Below, one piece after another: positions 1-7,785 of a stretch of DNA of 64,000 nt. The notes beneath the pieces are model-generated. The model was given only the letters and a program-made list of their open reading frames with translations. It made no database searches and was not told the origin of the DNA. Source of the DNA: Streptomyces sp. NBC_01351. Lineage in GTDB: Bacteria > Actinomycetota > Actinomycetes > Streptomycetales > Streptomycetaceae. The first letter of the stretch is position 1; each line of letters starts with the position of its first letter. The position numbers and the translations under genes are program-made. The stretch spans positions 124,001 through 188,000 of the forward strand of contig NZ_CP108358.1 in assembly GCF_036237315.1 (NCBI RefSeq), written 5' to 3'.

Positions 1-212
1 CGGGGAGAAGCGGCCGTACCCATGGAGTGCCGCGTTGGACACCGTGGACGGCTTTGCGCCGGCGGGCGAGGCCTAGAACGCGCGAAGGCGCCGCCCGCGC
101 AGGAGCGTTACGGGTTCCCAGCCGGTCAGCTTCCGGTCCCGCAGGAACAGGTCGTCGGACTGCGGCAGCGGGGTGCCGCCCCGCAGCCGCGGTGACGACT
201 GTGTACATCGCG

Positions 213-527
213 TCAGCCGGTTACCCGCCGCAGAGGAACAACCACGCGTCGGCCGGTGGCCTTCGTACCCAGACGGAAGAACTTCACCTGGCCCTCCTTG
301 TGCGTGAACTCCACCCACCCTTCCGCCTCCAGCTCGCGCCGGGTTCGGGAGAAGTGTGAGGCGGGAACGCCGACGATCTCAGCCAGCTCGGCGGCCGTCA
401 TCTCCACGGAGTGGTCCATCCCGCCGAAGATCGCGTAGGTCATCAGCAGGTTCTGCTTGAGATGCGACAGTCCGCTTATCCGCAGACGCAGAGCTTCGAG
501 CTCGGGGTACGGGCTTTGGCGTGACAT
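213..527 (-). CDS. winged-helix DNA-binding protein, second of an overlapping pair
   Basis: A 104-residue protein whose residues about 35-85 form a winged-helix domain of MarR/Rep type: a stretch reading TAAELAEIVGVPASHFSRTR is a clear helix-turn-helix, followed by a basic wing ending VKFFRLGTKATGRR. The start (ATG at 527) lies inside the upstream winged-helix gene, in another frame, overlapping it by about 149 bp, so the two may be translationally coupled or joined by a frameshift. Pairs of small overlapping DNA-binding genes beside palindromic repeats are known from Streptomyces linear-plasmid replication loci; assigning this pair to such a role is inference. A transcriptional regulator is the alternative. 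Confidence 0.6.
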   Translation of the reverse strand: MSRQSPYPELEALRLRISGLSHLKQNLLMTYAIFGGMDHSVEMTAAELAEIVGVPASHFSRTRRELEAEGWVEFTHKEGQVKFFRLGTKATGRRVVVPLRRVTG

Positions 528-1056
528 GGCGTTTGTCCTTCGGTGCTGCGTCGGGTCTCCCCGGGAGAGTCGGCAGGTGATAGGCGTCAGCCAGTTCCGA
601 CTGCGCTTCGCCGGTGAGGCTGGACACTATGTGGGGGCTGGCCCGGTATCTGATCGTGCGACCCACTGTCTCGGCGACGAGGAAGATCTTGTTCTCAGCC
701 AGCTTCTTCGCGATCCTCCTCGTTCCCTGCGGCGTCAGCCCAAGGTACGCGGCGGTCTCCACGGCCGTGGCTCCACCCTGCTCGTACGTCTGGATGGCGC
801 AGTAGAAGAACACCCGGAAGTCGTCGCCGGTCAGGCCGGAGTCCTTGCTCAGCATCGCCATCACCCGAGCAAAGGAGAACTGCCCGAACCGGCCGCCGAG
901 GTTGTACGAGCGGCGCGAAGGTTCGTCTTCCCACAGCACGTACTGTTCACCGGTCTGCGTGTTGGTCAGCCCCCTGCGGGTGCTGCGCGGATTCCTCGGC
1001 AACTTCCGACCCCCGACTCTGCGATCCGAACCCTTAAACATTACCGCAGACGTCAT
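379..1056 (-). CDS. winged-helix (MarR/Rep-like) DNA-binding protein
   Basis: Encodes up to 225 residues. Residues about 60-155 look like a replication-initiator or MarR-type winged helix: RVMAMLSKDSGLTGDDFRVF, a recognition-helix region around YLGLTPQGTRRIAKKLAEN, and a wing ending TIRYRASPHI. The last roughly 50 residues are low-complexity, overlap the next gene and probably carry little fold. The ATG at 1056 lies inside the left arm of a 16-bp inverted repeat (1054-1069/1098-1113), so the protein or another factor probably controls its own expression or binds there. Replication initiator and transcriptional regulator are both possible; no enzymatic motif is visible. Confidence 0.6.
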   Translation of the reverse strand: MTSAVMFKGSDRRVGGRKLPRNPRSTRRGLTNTQTGEQYVLWEDEPSRRSYNLGGRFGQFSFARVMAMLSKDSGLTGDDFRVFFYCAIQTYEQGGATAVETAAYLGLTPQGTRRIAKKLAENKIFLVAETVGRTIRYRASPHIVSSLTGEAQSELADAYHLPTLPGRPDAAPKDKRHVTPKPVPRARSSASADKRTVASQAEPADDLRDLRRDGPLRGDDGRRAG

Positions 1057-1113
1057 GTCGTCAGTGGTAACTGAACGAATCCTACGGTTCCCTCACGTAC
1101 CACTGATGACATG
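1054..1113. promoter_or_regulatory. 16-bp inverted repeat over the start of the winged-helix gene
   Basis: CATGTCGTCAGTGGTA at 1054-1069 is repeated inverted at 1098-1113 with one mismatch and a 28-bp spacer. The left arm contains the start codon of the minus-strand gene. A dimeric DNA-binding protein, probably the adjacent product, could bind here; an mRNA stem is the alternative. Confidence 0.5.
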
Positions 1114-1132
1114 ACCACACACGCCATGTAAT

Positions 1133-1189
1133 GGCATCCTAGGATGCCGATATAGGCATCGCAGGATGCCTATCCGAATCGAATATTCG
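1133..1189. repeat. palindromic iteron cluster
   Basis: Perfect 16-bp palindrome GGCATCCTAGGATGCC (1133-1148), a second inverted repeat ATAGGCATC/GATGCCTAT (1152-1160/1165-1173) and the palindrome CGAATATTCG (1180-1189). GGCATC/GATGCC half-sites begin at 1133, 1142, 1155 and 1164. The AT content is higher than in the surroundings. Together with the neighbouring winged-helix genes this resembles an origin or multi-site operator; which one cannot be told from sequence. Confidence 0.5.
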
Positions 1190-1760
1190 CAGGTCAACGC
1201 CCTGCGGGGGCTGCGCGCTCTAAGGGCATCTTCAGGAACGCCAACACCTGTCGACCCATGCCACCCACACCTCAAGCTTCAGCAGCAAGGATCATGCAAC
1301 GGCATGCCCCTGCGCGTGCCTCCGTCGTGGGCTGAGGTTCGCGGGGTCCCGGCCCCGCACGCGGACAGGGGCTTCCCCCAGGTTGGCGGACGCTGCTCGC
1401 CCCATCGCTCCGCGACGGCGCTCCCAGGTGGGTCCACCGCCCGGCAGCCATCAGGGCTCGCCGCCGGGGCCGGGGAGCGCGAGCAATCGATGGAGTGGCT
1501 GATACCGGGGTCGGCTGATGCCCACATGGCCGCCGGTGCCCGCATGACCGGCATCGTCGGGGCTCGCTTTCTGTGGTTGCCGTTCCGACGTGGTGCGTGG
1601 CGATCCCCGTGCTGCGCGCGGCGGCAGGCCGACCCCGCAGGTAGGGGGGTGACAGCTGATCGTTTCTTCTTACCCCGCCCGGGTGACGCATCGTGTCCGC
1701 CGCCGCCATGCCGGGCAGGCGCCCTCCCGACGGACACGACGCGACACAGGAGGAGGGTCT
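1190..1760. other. non-coding stretch, no supported gene
   Basis: Several open frames cross this stretch on both strands, but their translations are low-complexity Arg/Pro/Ala-rich and resemble no known family. The only clear signal is the purine-rich ribosome-binding site GGAGGAGGG a few bases before the ATG at 1761. It may be degraded sequence from an earlier insertion or recombination. Confidence 0.4.
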
Positions 1761-2705
1761 ATGGCGACGGTCGAGAACAGGACCAACGGCGAGACGGCAT
1801 TTCACGGGGTGTCCACCGGTGACACCACCGCCGTCCACGGCCAGGGCGGAGCCGTCGGTGTCCGGGGGGACGGCAGCACGTGGCACGGGGTCGTCGGTAT
1901 CAGTGCGAGCGCGATGGCCGCAGGGGTGTCCGGCAGCAACACCGACGGCGGGCCCGGTGTGATCGGTGAGAGCAGCAACTGGATGGGGGTGTACGGGAAG
2001 ACCGACAGCACGACCGGCGGGGCCGGCGTGATGGGCGAGGGGGTCGCGGGCGGTCCCGGGGTGATCGGGAAGAGCCTGCACTGGCACGGCGTGTACGGAG
2101 AGACCAGCTCCCCGGCCGCCACGGGCGCCGCCGCGGTCTGGGGCGAGAACAAGGCCGACGGCTCGGGGGTCGTCGGTCAGAGCCTCAACGGTGTGGGCGT
2201 GTTCGGCACGAGCAAGCACGGTCCCGCCGGAGTCTTCCAGGGGAAGGTGGCCGTCAACGGCGACCTCGAAGTCACCGGGGACATCCGGCTCGTCGGCGGC
2301 GACCTCGCCGAGCTCTTCGAGACCCGGCCCGCGGCGCAGGGCTGTGAGCCGGGGACGCTCATGTGCCTCGACGACGACGGCCGGATCACTCCCAGCGAGC
2401 GCGCCTACGACACGAGGGCGATCGGGATCGTCGCCGGAGCCGGCTCCTACCGGCCGGGGCTCGTCCTCGACTCCCGGTGCGGGGAGGACGCCCGGCCCAT
2501 CGCCATGGTCGGCAAGACGTACTGCCGGGTCGACGCCTCGTTCGGGGCGATCGCGGTGGGCGACCTCCTCACCTCCTCCCCCACTCCCGGACACGCGATG
2601 AAGGCCTCCGACACGTCACGGGCCCTGGGCGCCGTGGTCGGCAAGGCGCTGGCCCCGATGGCGGACGGCGCGGGGCTGCTGCCCGTCGTCGTGACGCTGC
2701 AGTAG
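1761..2705 (+). CDS. GVxG-repeat protein with C-terminal beta domain
   Basis: A 314-residue protein; the ATG at 1761 follows GGAGGAGGG and starts the repetitive domain, whereas an upstream ATG would add unrelated Arg-rich sequence. Residues about 10-165 contain a loose repeat of about 15-25 residues with cores such as GVVGIS, GVIGES, GVYGKT, GVMGEG, GVIGKS, GVYGET, GVVGQS and GVFGTS, as expected of a beta-solenoid or fibre shaft. A link VNGDLEVTGDI leads into a C-terminal domain with GGDLAELFE, a module seen after phage-tail-like or intramolecular-chaperone shafts. No signal peptide or TM segment is visible. It probably forms an extended trimeric or fibrous structure; function unknown. The next gene follows 14 bp downstream. 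Confidence 0.7.
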   Translation: MATVENRTNGETAFHGVSTGDTTAVHGQGGAVGVRGDGSTWHGVVGISASAMAAGVSGSNTDGGPGVIGESSNWMGVYGKTDSTTGGAGVMGEGVAGGPGVIGKSLHWHGVYGETSSPAATGAAAVWGENKADGSGVVGQSLNGVGVFGTSKHGPAGVFQGKVAVNGDLEVTGDIRLVGGDLAELFETRPAAQGCEPGTLMCLDDDGRITPSERAYDTRAIGIVAGAGSYRPGLVLDSRCGEDARPIAMVGKTYCRVDASFGAIAVGDLLTSSPTPGHAMKASDTSRALGAVVGKALAPMADGAGLLPVVVTLQ

Positions 2706-2719
2706 GGGAGGGCGGGTTC

Positions 2720-3454
2720 ATGTCGCGCAAGCCGCCCACGATCACCGTCCAGTACCTCAAGGGCGACGGATCGCTGCACCTGGAATGGGATCTCGACCGG
2801 TTCTTCCCGGACCCCGAGGACCCCGACGAGGTCTGGATCGAGTTGCCCGCCGGTCCCGTCACCGGCCCCATGGACGGTCGCGAGGTACGGGAGATCGACC
2901 TGCCCGCGTCCACGGTCCAGCCGTACGCCGGCACCGTGCTGGGCGGCTCCGTGGTCTTCAAGTGGACCGGCCCGCCGGACGATGTGCAGGGCAGCGCCTT
3001 CGCCATCGCGCTCCCGGGCGGCGGGAGCCCCGCGCCTCCCGCCCAGGTCCCCTTCGTGCCGCAGCTGCAGGTCCTCGCCCGGGAACCGAAGACCCTGCGG
3101 AACGAGAACCGGATCACCATCGGCTGGGCCTCGTACTCCTACAACAAGGGCAACATCTTCTGGGGGCCGGCGGACCAGCCCCGGCTCCACACCCACAACA
3201 TCGACCCGCACGGTGCGAAGTACTCGGGAACGTTCACCACTGACCGGCCGCTGCGGCCCCGTACCGCGTACAGGTTCACCGTGCAGGTCACCAACGGCTT
3301 CGAACACCGGACCGTCGAAGCCGAGATCACGGCGACCAGTGCCGCGAACCACATCTCGGTACGCCAGTTCCTCCGCGAGAGCGGAGTCCCCACCCCAACG
3401 GGGCTCCGTGGCGCCCTTCGCGGCGCGCGCAGCCTGCGAGCCTCGATGGGCTGA
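2720..3454 (+). CDS. hypothetical protein with FN3/Ig-like C-terminal domain
   Basis: A 244-residue protein, ATG at 2720 after a weak GGGAGGGCGGG site, likely co-transcribed with the GVxG-repeat gene. The N-terminal half is acidic and Pro-rich. Residues about 120-225 read as a beta-sandwich: NRITIGWASYSYNKGNIFWG, then KYSGTFTTDRPLRPRTAYRF and TVQVTNGF, the strand-turn pattern of a fibronectin type III domain. The last 20 residues are basic (LRGALRGARSLRASMG). There is no secretion signal. Pairing with a fibre-like protein suggests a structural or binding role, but no function can be assigned. Confidence 0.6.
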   Translation: MSRKPPTITVQYLKGDGSLHLEWDLDRFFPDPEDPDEVWIELPAGPVTGPMDGREVREIDLPASTVQPYAGTVLGGSVVFKWTGPPDDVQGSAFAIALPGGGSPAPPAQVPFVPQLQVLAREPKTLRNENRITIGWASYSYNKGNIFWGPADQPRLHTHNIDPHGAKYSGTFTTDRPLRPRTAYRFTVQVTNGFEHRTVEAEITATSAANHISVRQFLRESGVPTPTGLRGALRGARSLRASMG

Positions 3455-3473
3455 CGGCCACGACGCCGAGCAC

Positions 3474-3520
3474 CCGGTGGGCGGGCGGGCTCTCCGGCTG
3501 CCTGCCTGCCTGCCCGCCGG
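3474..3520. terminator. bidirectional hairpin between convergent genes
   Basis: The outer arms CCGGTGGGC and GCCCGCCGG pair, and the stem continues through GGGC/GCCT repeats with G-U wobbles. It sits between the convergent ends of the FN3-like gene and the TetR gene. Confidence 0.45.
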
Positions 3521-3529
3521 GACGGGGCG

Positions 3530-4108
3530 TCAGACGACGGAGAGCCGGTCCACCAGCAGTTCCACCCTCTGCTCGGTGTGCTCCGGCGGCAGTCGTCCGG
3601 CCCGGGTCAGGGTGGCCTGCCCGTGCAGGGCCGCCCAGAACGTCTCGGTGAACAGCCCCGGGTGGACGCCGTCCCCGGCGACCTCGCCGAGGCTCTCCAG
3701 CAGCGCGGCGAAGGCGTCCTTGAGAGGTTCCGGGGTGTCCTCCTGCGCGAACGCCAGACCGCCGTCGAGCTGGAACATGGCCTCGTAGACCGCCGGGTTG
3801 CGTACGGCGAAGTCGAGGTAGGCGTGGGCGAGGGCGTACACCCGCTCGCGCGGGCCGTCCGCGGCGGCGGTCGCGGCGCGCACCGCCGCGGCCATCTCCG
3901 CGGCGCCCTCCAGGGCGACGGCGCCGATGATCTCCCGTTTGCCGCGGAAGTGGCTGTAGAGGACGGGCTGGCTGTATTCGATGCGCTCGGCGAGCTTGCG
4001 GGTGGTGACCGCGTCCCAGCCCTGATGCTCGGCGAGTTCGCGGGCCGTCGCCACGATGAGTCGTTCGCGCTCCGCCCGTTCGCGCTGCTTGCGTTCCTGT
4101 ACCGACAT
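3530..4108 (-). CDS. TetR-family transcriptional repressor
   Basis: A 192-residue TetR protein. Residues about 18-65 are the DNA-binding HTH (IVATARELAEHQGWDAVTTR, then KLAERIEYSQPVLYSHFRGK), and the rest is a helical ligand-binding domain. It is divergently transcribed from the DUF1772 gene; the 90-bp gap holds two copies of a CTAGC-N3-GCTAG palindrome, so it very probably represses itself and the DUF1772/DUF4267 pair. The inducer is unknown. The sequence does not resemble the gamma-butyrolactone receptors found further right. Confidence 0.88.
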   Translation of the reverse strand: MSVQERKQRERAERERLIVATARELAEHQGWDAVTTRKLAERIEYSQPVLYSHFRGKREIIGAVALEGAAEMAAAVRAATAAADGPRERVYALAHAYLDFAVRNPAVYEAMFQLDGGLAFAQEDTPEPLKDAFAALLESLGEVAGDGVHPGLFTETFWAALHGQATLTRAGRLPPEHTEQRVELLVDRLSVV

Positions 4109-4117
4109 GATTCGATC

Positions 4118-4130
4118 CTAGCATCGCTAG
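4118..4130. promoter_or_regulatory. TetR operator copy 1
   Basis: The 13-bp palindrome CTAGCATCGCTAG lies about 10 bp upstream of the TetR start codon. A matching copy lies near the divergent gene. Confidence 0.7.
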
Positions 4131-4168
4131 ACAAGCGAGCGGCAGTAGTACTAGCGTTGCCTCATCAC

Positions 4169-4181
4169 CTAGCGGCGCTAG
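4169..4181. promoter_or_regulatory. TetR operator copy 2
   Basis: The 13-bp palindrome CTAGCGGCGCTAG lies 17 bp upstream of the DUF1772 start, with the same arms as the copy at 4118. A CTAGCG half-site also occurs at 4151. Binding here would block the divergent promoter. Confidence 0.7.
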
Positions 4182-4198
4182 ATACCAGAGGGGTCGTC

Positions 4199-4645
4199 AT
4201 GCTCAACGCACTCGAGGTCGTCACCACCGTGGTCGTCGGCGTGATGGTGGGGGTGGAGTTCTCCGTCGCCTTCATCATGAGCCGGATCCTCAACGCACTC
4301 CCGGAGGACAGCGGCCAACTCGGCCATGCCCACGGGGGCCGGATGCTCGGCGCCGTGATGCCGGTCTGGTACATCGGCTCGCTCGTCCTCGTCGTGGCCT
4401 GGGCCATCGCCGGATGGCACCAGCACGGCACCGGCCTCGTCGTCACCGCCGGCGCACTGCTGATGCTCAGCGTGGTCATGTCGGTCCTGCTGCTCGTCCC
4501 GATCAACAACCTGAACAAGACGTGGACCCCTGAGACCCGGCCCGCCGACTGGAAGCAGCAGTTGCACCGCTGGGAACGCTTCCACTACGTCCGCGTCGCC
4601 GTGATCATCGCCGCCTTCACCCTGCTGGTCGCCGCCCTCGCCTGA
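4199..4645 (+). CDS. DUF1772 (anthrone oxygenase-like) membrane protein
   Basis: A 148-residue integral membrane protein with four predicted TM helices, for example residues 4-24 (LEVVTTVVVGVMVGVEFSVA), 57-77, 80-105 and 128-147. The family contains small cofactor-free anthrone-oxygenase-like proteins, with the conserved PxNxxNKTW-type motif seen here as VPINNLNKTW. ATG at 4199 follows AGAGGGGTCGTC. It is under the TetR operator and probably forms a two-gene unit with the DUF4267 gene. The substrate is unknown. Confidence 0.75.
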   Translation: MLNALEVVTTVVVGVMVGVEFSVAFIMSRILNALPEDSGQLGHAHGGRMLGAVMPVWYIGSLVLVVAWAIAGWHQHGTGLVVTAGALLMLSVVMSVLLLVPINNLNKTWTPETRPADWKQQLHRWERFHYVRVAVIIAAFTLLVAALA

Positions 4646-4710
4646 GCCACACGACTCGGCAAGCTCCACGAAGTTCACCAAGCTGACGAAGACTCGCAAG
4701 GAGAAGAACC

Positions 4711-5148
4711 ATGTCGCTGAAGAAGATCAACACCGTCCTGGCCGCCACCTTCATCCTCTTCATCCTCTGGTTCGGGACGGGGTACATCCTGAGCCCGGAG
4801 ACGACGGCGCCGGGCTACGGCCTGCCGAGCTGGCCGTCCGGCGACGGCGGCGGCTTCCTGGTCATCAAGGGAATCCGCGACGTCGTCCTGGCCCTGGTCC
4901 TGGGCATCCTGCTGGTGACGGGCCACCGCCGGGCGCTGGGCTGGGCGCTGCTGGTGGAGGCCTTCGCCGCGTACGGCGACATGGCCAACGTGCTGGCCCA
5001 CCACGGCTCCGTGGCCACCGCGCTCCTGGTCCACGGCCTGACCGCGACGCTGATGGTGGTCAACGGCCTGCTGATCATGCGCGAGACCCGCAAGGTCGCG
5101 GCCGCTCCGGCGATGCCCACCCTGCAGCCCGCCCCGCAGCCCGCCTGA
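4711..5148 (+). CDS. DUF4267 small membrane protein
   Basis: A 145-residue protein, ATG after AAGGAGAAG. Four hydrophobic helices: about 7-26, 50-72 (VIKGIRDVVLALVLGILLVT), 77-95 and 103-124, then a Pro-rich cytoplasmic tail. The layout fits the DUF4267 family. It lies 65 bp after the DUF1772 gene, so is probably in the same TetR-controlled unit. The biochemical role of the family is not established. Confidence 0.7.
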   Translation: MSLKKINTVLAATFILFILWFGTGYILSPETTAPGYGLPSWPSGDGGGFLVIKGIRDVVLALVLGILLVTGHRRALGWALLVEAFAAYGDMANVLAHHGSVATALLVHGLTATLMVVNGLLIMRETRKVAAAPAMPTLQPAPQPA

Positions 5149-5175
5149 TCCCATCGGTGTCCCGGGCACCCGAGA

Positions 5176-5466
5176 TCAATAGCGCCGGAACCCCAGGATG
5201 CCCGCGAGCGATACGGCGAAGCCACAGTGGGCGACGACCAGGAAGCCCCATTCCAGGGCCCTCATGCGCCAGTTGCTCCGGGCCAGGAGGCGCCACTCGT
5301 ACGCCAGGAACCCGACGGCGACGACGAACAGCGGAGCCCAGAGCAGAGCCCACCAGGACCAGACGCCGCCGAAGCGGAGCACGGCGGAGACCACGGCGAA
5401 GAGCAGCATCGCCAAAGACCATCCCGGTTTCTGCTTCTGCTCTCTGGGGTGCGAAGGCCGGCTCAC
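5176..5466 (-). CDS. hypothetical small membrane protein
   Basis: A 96-residue protein with a basic, Lys/Gln-rich N-terminus (MSRPSHPREQKQKPGW) followed by three hydrophobic helices at about 17-35, 38-56 and 71-92. It converges on the DUF4267 gene and is separated from the ketosynthase further right by about 220 bp in which no other gene is visible. No family recognised. Confidence 0.55.
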   Translation of the reverse strand: MSRPSHPREQKQKPGWSLAMLLFAVVSAVLRFGGVWSWWALLWAPLFVVAVGFLAYEWRLLARSNWRMRALEWGFLVVAHCGFAVSLAGILGFRRY

Positions 5467-5688
5467 GTCTCATGTCCTCTCGTGTTGCGGGCGGGAGACG
5501 GAGCAAAGGGGCGCGACCGCGCCAACTCCCCCCGAGACGTACGGTCTTGCGAAAAGGTAGCCCGACTCCGCTGCCGATCGATCGACGAGCACAATGATCA
5601 AGCCATGGGCGACACGCCACGGAGCCCTTTGCTTCGCATCTGTTGGCGCCCACCAGGCCAGAAACAGGGATCGAACAGGGGTCGGGCC

Positions 5689-6945
5689 TCAGACCCGCCT
5701 CACCAGCAGCGCGCTGTGCGTGCCGCCGAAGCCGCTGCCCACCGTGAGGGCCGTCGAGATGCGCTGCTCGCGGGCCGTGACCGGGGTGTAGTCGAGGTCG
5801 CAGACCGGGTCCGGCTCGTACAGGTTCGCCGTCGGCGGGACCACGCCGTGTTCGACGGCCAGCAGGCAGGCGGCCACCGCCAGGGCGCCGAGTGCGCCCA
5901 GGGAGTAGCCGATCATCGAGGCGACCGCGCTGACCGGTACCTCGTGCGCGTGGGTGCCCAGGGCGCGCTTGAGGGCGGCCGTCTCGTGTACGTCGCCGGT
6001 GCGGGTGCCCGAGCCGTGCGCGGCTACGTGGTCCACGGCGCCGGGGTCCAGGCGGGCCTCGTTCAGCGCGGCGCGGACGGCCTCCGCGAGGTCGGCGCCG
6101 CCGGTGCGCAGGGCGGTCATGTGGAAGGCGCTGCTGCGGGAGCCGAACCCGGCGATCTCGCCGTACACATGGGCTCCGCGGCGTCGCGCGTGTTCGAGTT
6201 CCTCCACGACGAGGAGGGCCGCGCCCTCGCCCAGTACGAACCCGTCACGGGTGCGGTCGAAGGGGCGGGCGGCCCCCGCCGGGTCGTCGTTGCGGTGGTG
6301 GGAGGCGATGCGTACGGCGTCGAAGGAGGCCAGCGTCATCGGGGAGATGGGCGCCTCGCTGGCCCCGGCGAGCATCACGTCGGCGGTGCCCTCGCGGATC
6401 AGGTCGACGGCGTGCCCGATGGCGTCGAGGCCCGAGGTGCAGCCGCTGGACAGGAGCGACACCGGGCCCTGGGCGCCGGCGGTACGGGCGACCTCGGCCG
6501 CCATCGAGGAGGGGACGAAGTAGTCGTACAGCCGCTCCGCCGAACGGACCGGGGCGCGGCCGGCAAGAGTGCCTGTGGCCGCCGTCGCGAACTCGCGGTC
6601 GAGGGAGCTCGCGCAGCCGAGCGCGCTGCCCAGGCACACCCCGCGGCGCAGCGGATCCGCCGCCCCGGTCACCCCGGTGAGCCCACTGTCGGCCAGTGCC
6701 TCCCGCGCCCCCGCCACCGCGAACTGCGCCACCCGGTCGAGCCGGAGGGCCTCGGTGAGGCTGAGCCCGCGGGCCAGCTCGTCGAACTCGGCCTCCGCGG
6801 CCACCTGCGAGCGGAACCCGGAGGGGTCGAAGCGGGTCAGCGCCCCCGTGGCGGTGCGCCCGGAGGTGAGCAGGTCCCAGTACCCCCGCACCCCGGTCCC
6901 GCCCGGGGCCACGACGCCCAGACCGGTGACGACGGCCCGCCTCAC
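5689..6945 (-). CDS. type II KS-alpha-like ketosynthase with altered active site
   Basis: A 418-residue thiolase-fold ketosynthase closest by eye to the KS-alpha of aromatic type II polyketide synthases (FDPSGFRSQVAAEAEFD, CTSGLDAIGHAVDLIREGTA). The GTG start at 6945 overlaps the stop of the thioesterase gene (GTGA), so the two are coupled. The nucleophile Cys169 and His310 (AAHGSGT) are present, but the usual Lys and second His of the KSM(V/I)GHSLGA motif are replaced: the protein reads VASMIGYSLGA, with Ala342 and Tyr347. No KS-beta/chain-length factor lies beside it. It may catalyse an unusual acyl transfer or condensation, or be inactive for decarboxylation. Probably co-transcribed with the SARP and thioesterase. 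Confidence 0.85.
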   Translation of the reverse strand: MRRAVVTGLGVVAPGGTGVRGYWDLLTSGRTATGALTRFDPSGFRSQVAAEAEFDELARGLSLTEALRLDRVAQFAVAGAREALADSGLTGVTGAADPLRRGVCLGSALGCASSLDREFATAATGTLAGRAPVRSAERLYDYFVPSSMAAEVARTAGAQGPVSLLSSGCTSGLDAIGHAVDLIREGTADVMLAGASEAPISPMTLASFDAVRIASHHRNDDPAGAARPFDRTRDGFVLGEGAALLVVEELEHARRRGAHVYGEIAGFGSRSSAFHMTALRTGGADLAEAVRAALNEARLDPGAVDHVAAHGSGTRTGDVHETAALKRALGTHAHEVPVSAVASMIGYSLGALGALAVAACLLAVEHGVVPPTANLYEPDPVCDLDYTPVTAREQRISTALTVGSGFGGTHSALLVRRV

Positions 6946-7754
6946 CGGCGCCTCACCCCGGCCCCGGCAGGCCCGGCCGCCGCAGGCACGGCCCCCGCAG
7001 GCCCGGTCGCCGCCAGCCTCTCCACGACCCGTGCGGCCCGCCCGATCAGGCGCGGCAGGGCCCGGTCGCGTACGAAGAAGTGCCCGCCGGGCAGGGTCCG
7101 GTGGGCGAACGGGCCGGTGGTCCAGCGGGCCCAGCCCGCCACGACCTCGGGGGTGACCAGGGGGTCCTCGCGCCCCGCGACCGCCAGGATCGGCACCGGG
7201 AGCGGACGGGGAGCCGCGGTACGACCGGCGGCGGCCGTGCGCAGCGCTCCCGCGAGCCGGAGGTCGTCGCGCAGGACCGGGAAGACCATGCGGTGCCAGA
7301 CGTCGCCGGGTTCGGTGCCGGCGGGCACCGCGTCGAAGGTGTCGAGGAGCCGCAGGAGGGCGGTGTCGGGCAGGTCGGCGGAGGCGGCGAGCGCGGCGGG
7401 CCCGTCGGGCGGGGGCGCGGCGCCGATGGCGAGCAGGGCGGGCAGCGGCAGTCCGCGTTCGTGCAGGTGGCGGGTGAGGGCGTGGGCGACCATGCCGCCG
7501 AGGCTGTGTCCGTACAGCACGTACGGTTCGGACGGCAAGGACGGTTCCTGCGCCCGCGCGAGCGATTCCACCAGCGGGGCGAGGTCCTCCAGCAAGGCGG
7601 CCGGGTCGGTCACCCGTGCCTCGCCGCGACGTGCGTCCCGCCCGGGCAGCAGCCACGCGTCGGGCTCCACGCCCGGTCCGATCAGCTTCGGCCAGAGGTG
7701 GAAGGCCGAGACACCGGCCCCCGCGTGCGCGAAGCACCACACCCGTACGCCCAT
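6942..7754 (-). CDS. type II thioesterase (alpha/beta hydrolase)
   Basis: A 270-residue external thioesterase of the GrsT/RifR kind, which removes stalled or wrong acyl groups from carrier proteins. It opens with CFAHAGAGVSAFHLW, has the nucleophile elbow GHSLGG (about residue 93), the acid loop around AGREDP and the catalytic His near PGGHFFV. ATG at 7754 is preceded by GGGAAGGGCACGAGC. The gene follows the SARP by 31 bp and overlaps the KS start. Its presence argues that a carrier-protein-based pathway is, or was, encoded here. Confidence 0.85.
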   Translation of the reverse strand: MGVRVWCFAHAGAGVSAFHLWPKLIGPGVEPDAWLLPGRDARRGEARVTDPAALLEDLAPLVESLARAQEPSLPSEPYVLYGHSLGGMVAHALTRHLHERGLPLPALLAIGAAPPPDGPAALAASADLPDTALLRLLDTFDAVPAGTEPGDVWHRMVFPVLRDDLRLAGALRTAAAGRTAAPRPLPVPILAVAGREDPLVTPEVVAGWARWTTGPFAHRTLPGGHFFVRDRALPRLIGRAARVVERLAATGPAGAVPAAAGPAGAGVRRR

Positions 7755-7785
7755 GCTCGTGCCCTTCCCGTGTCGGTCGGGCCGC

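Noticed and set aside
1..212. A small minus-strand coding region (73-318) at the left edge
   Set aside because: It overlaps the winged-helix gene, has no ribosome-binding site and no family resemblance; the left edge shows no supportable gene.
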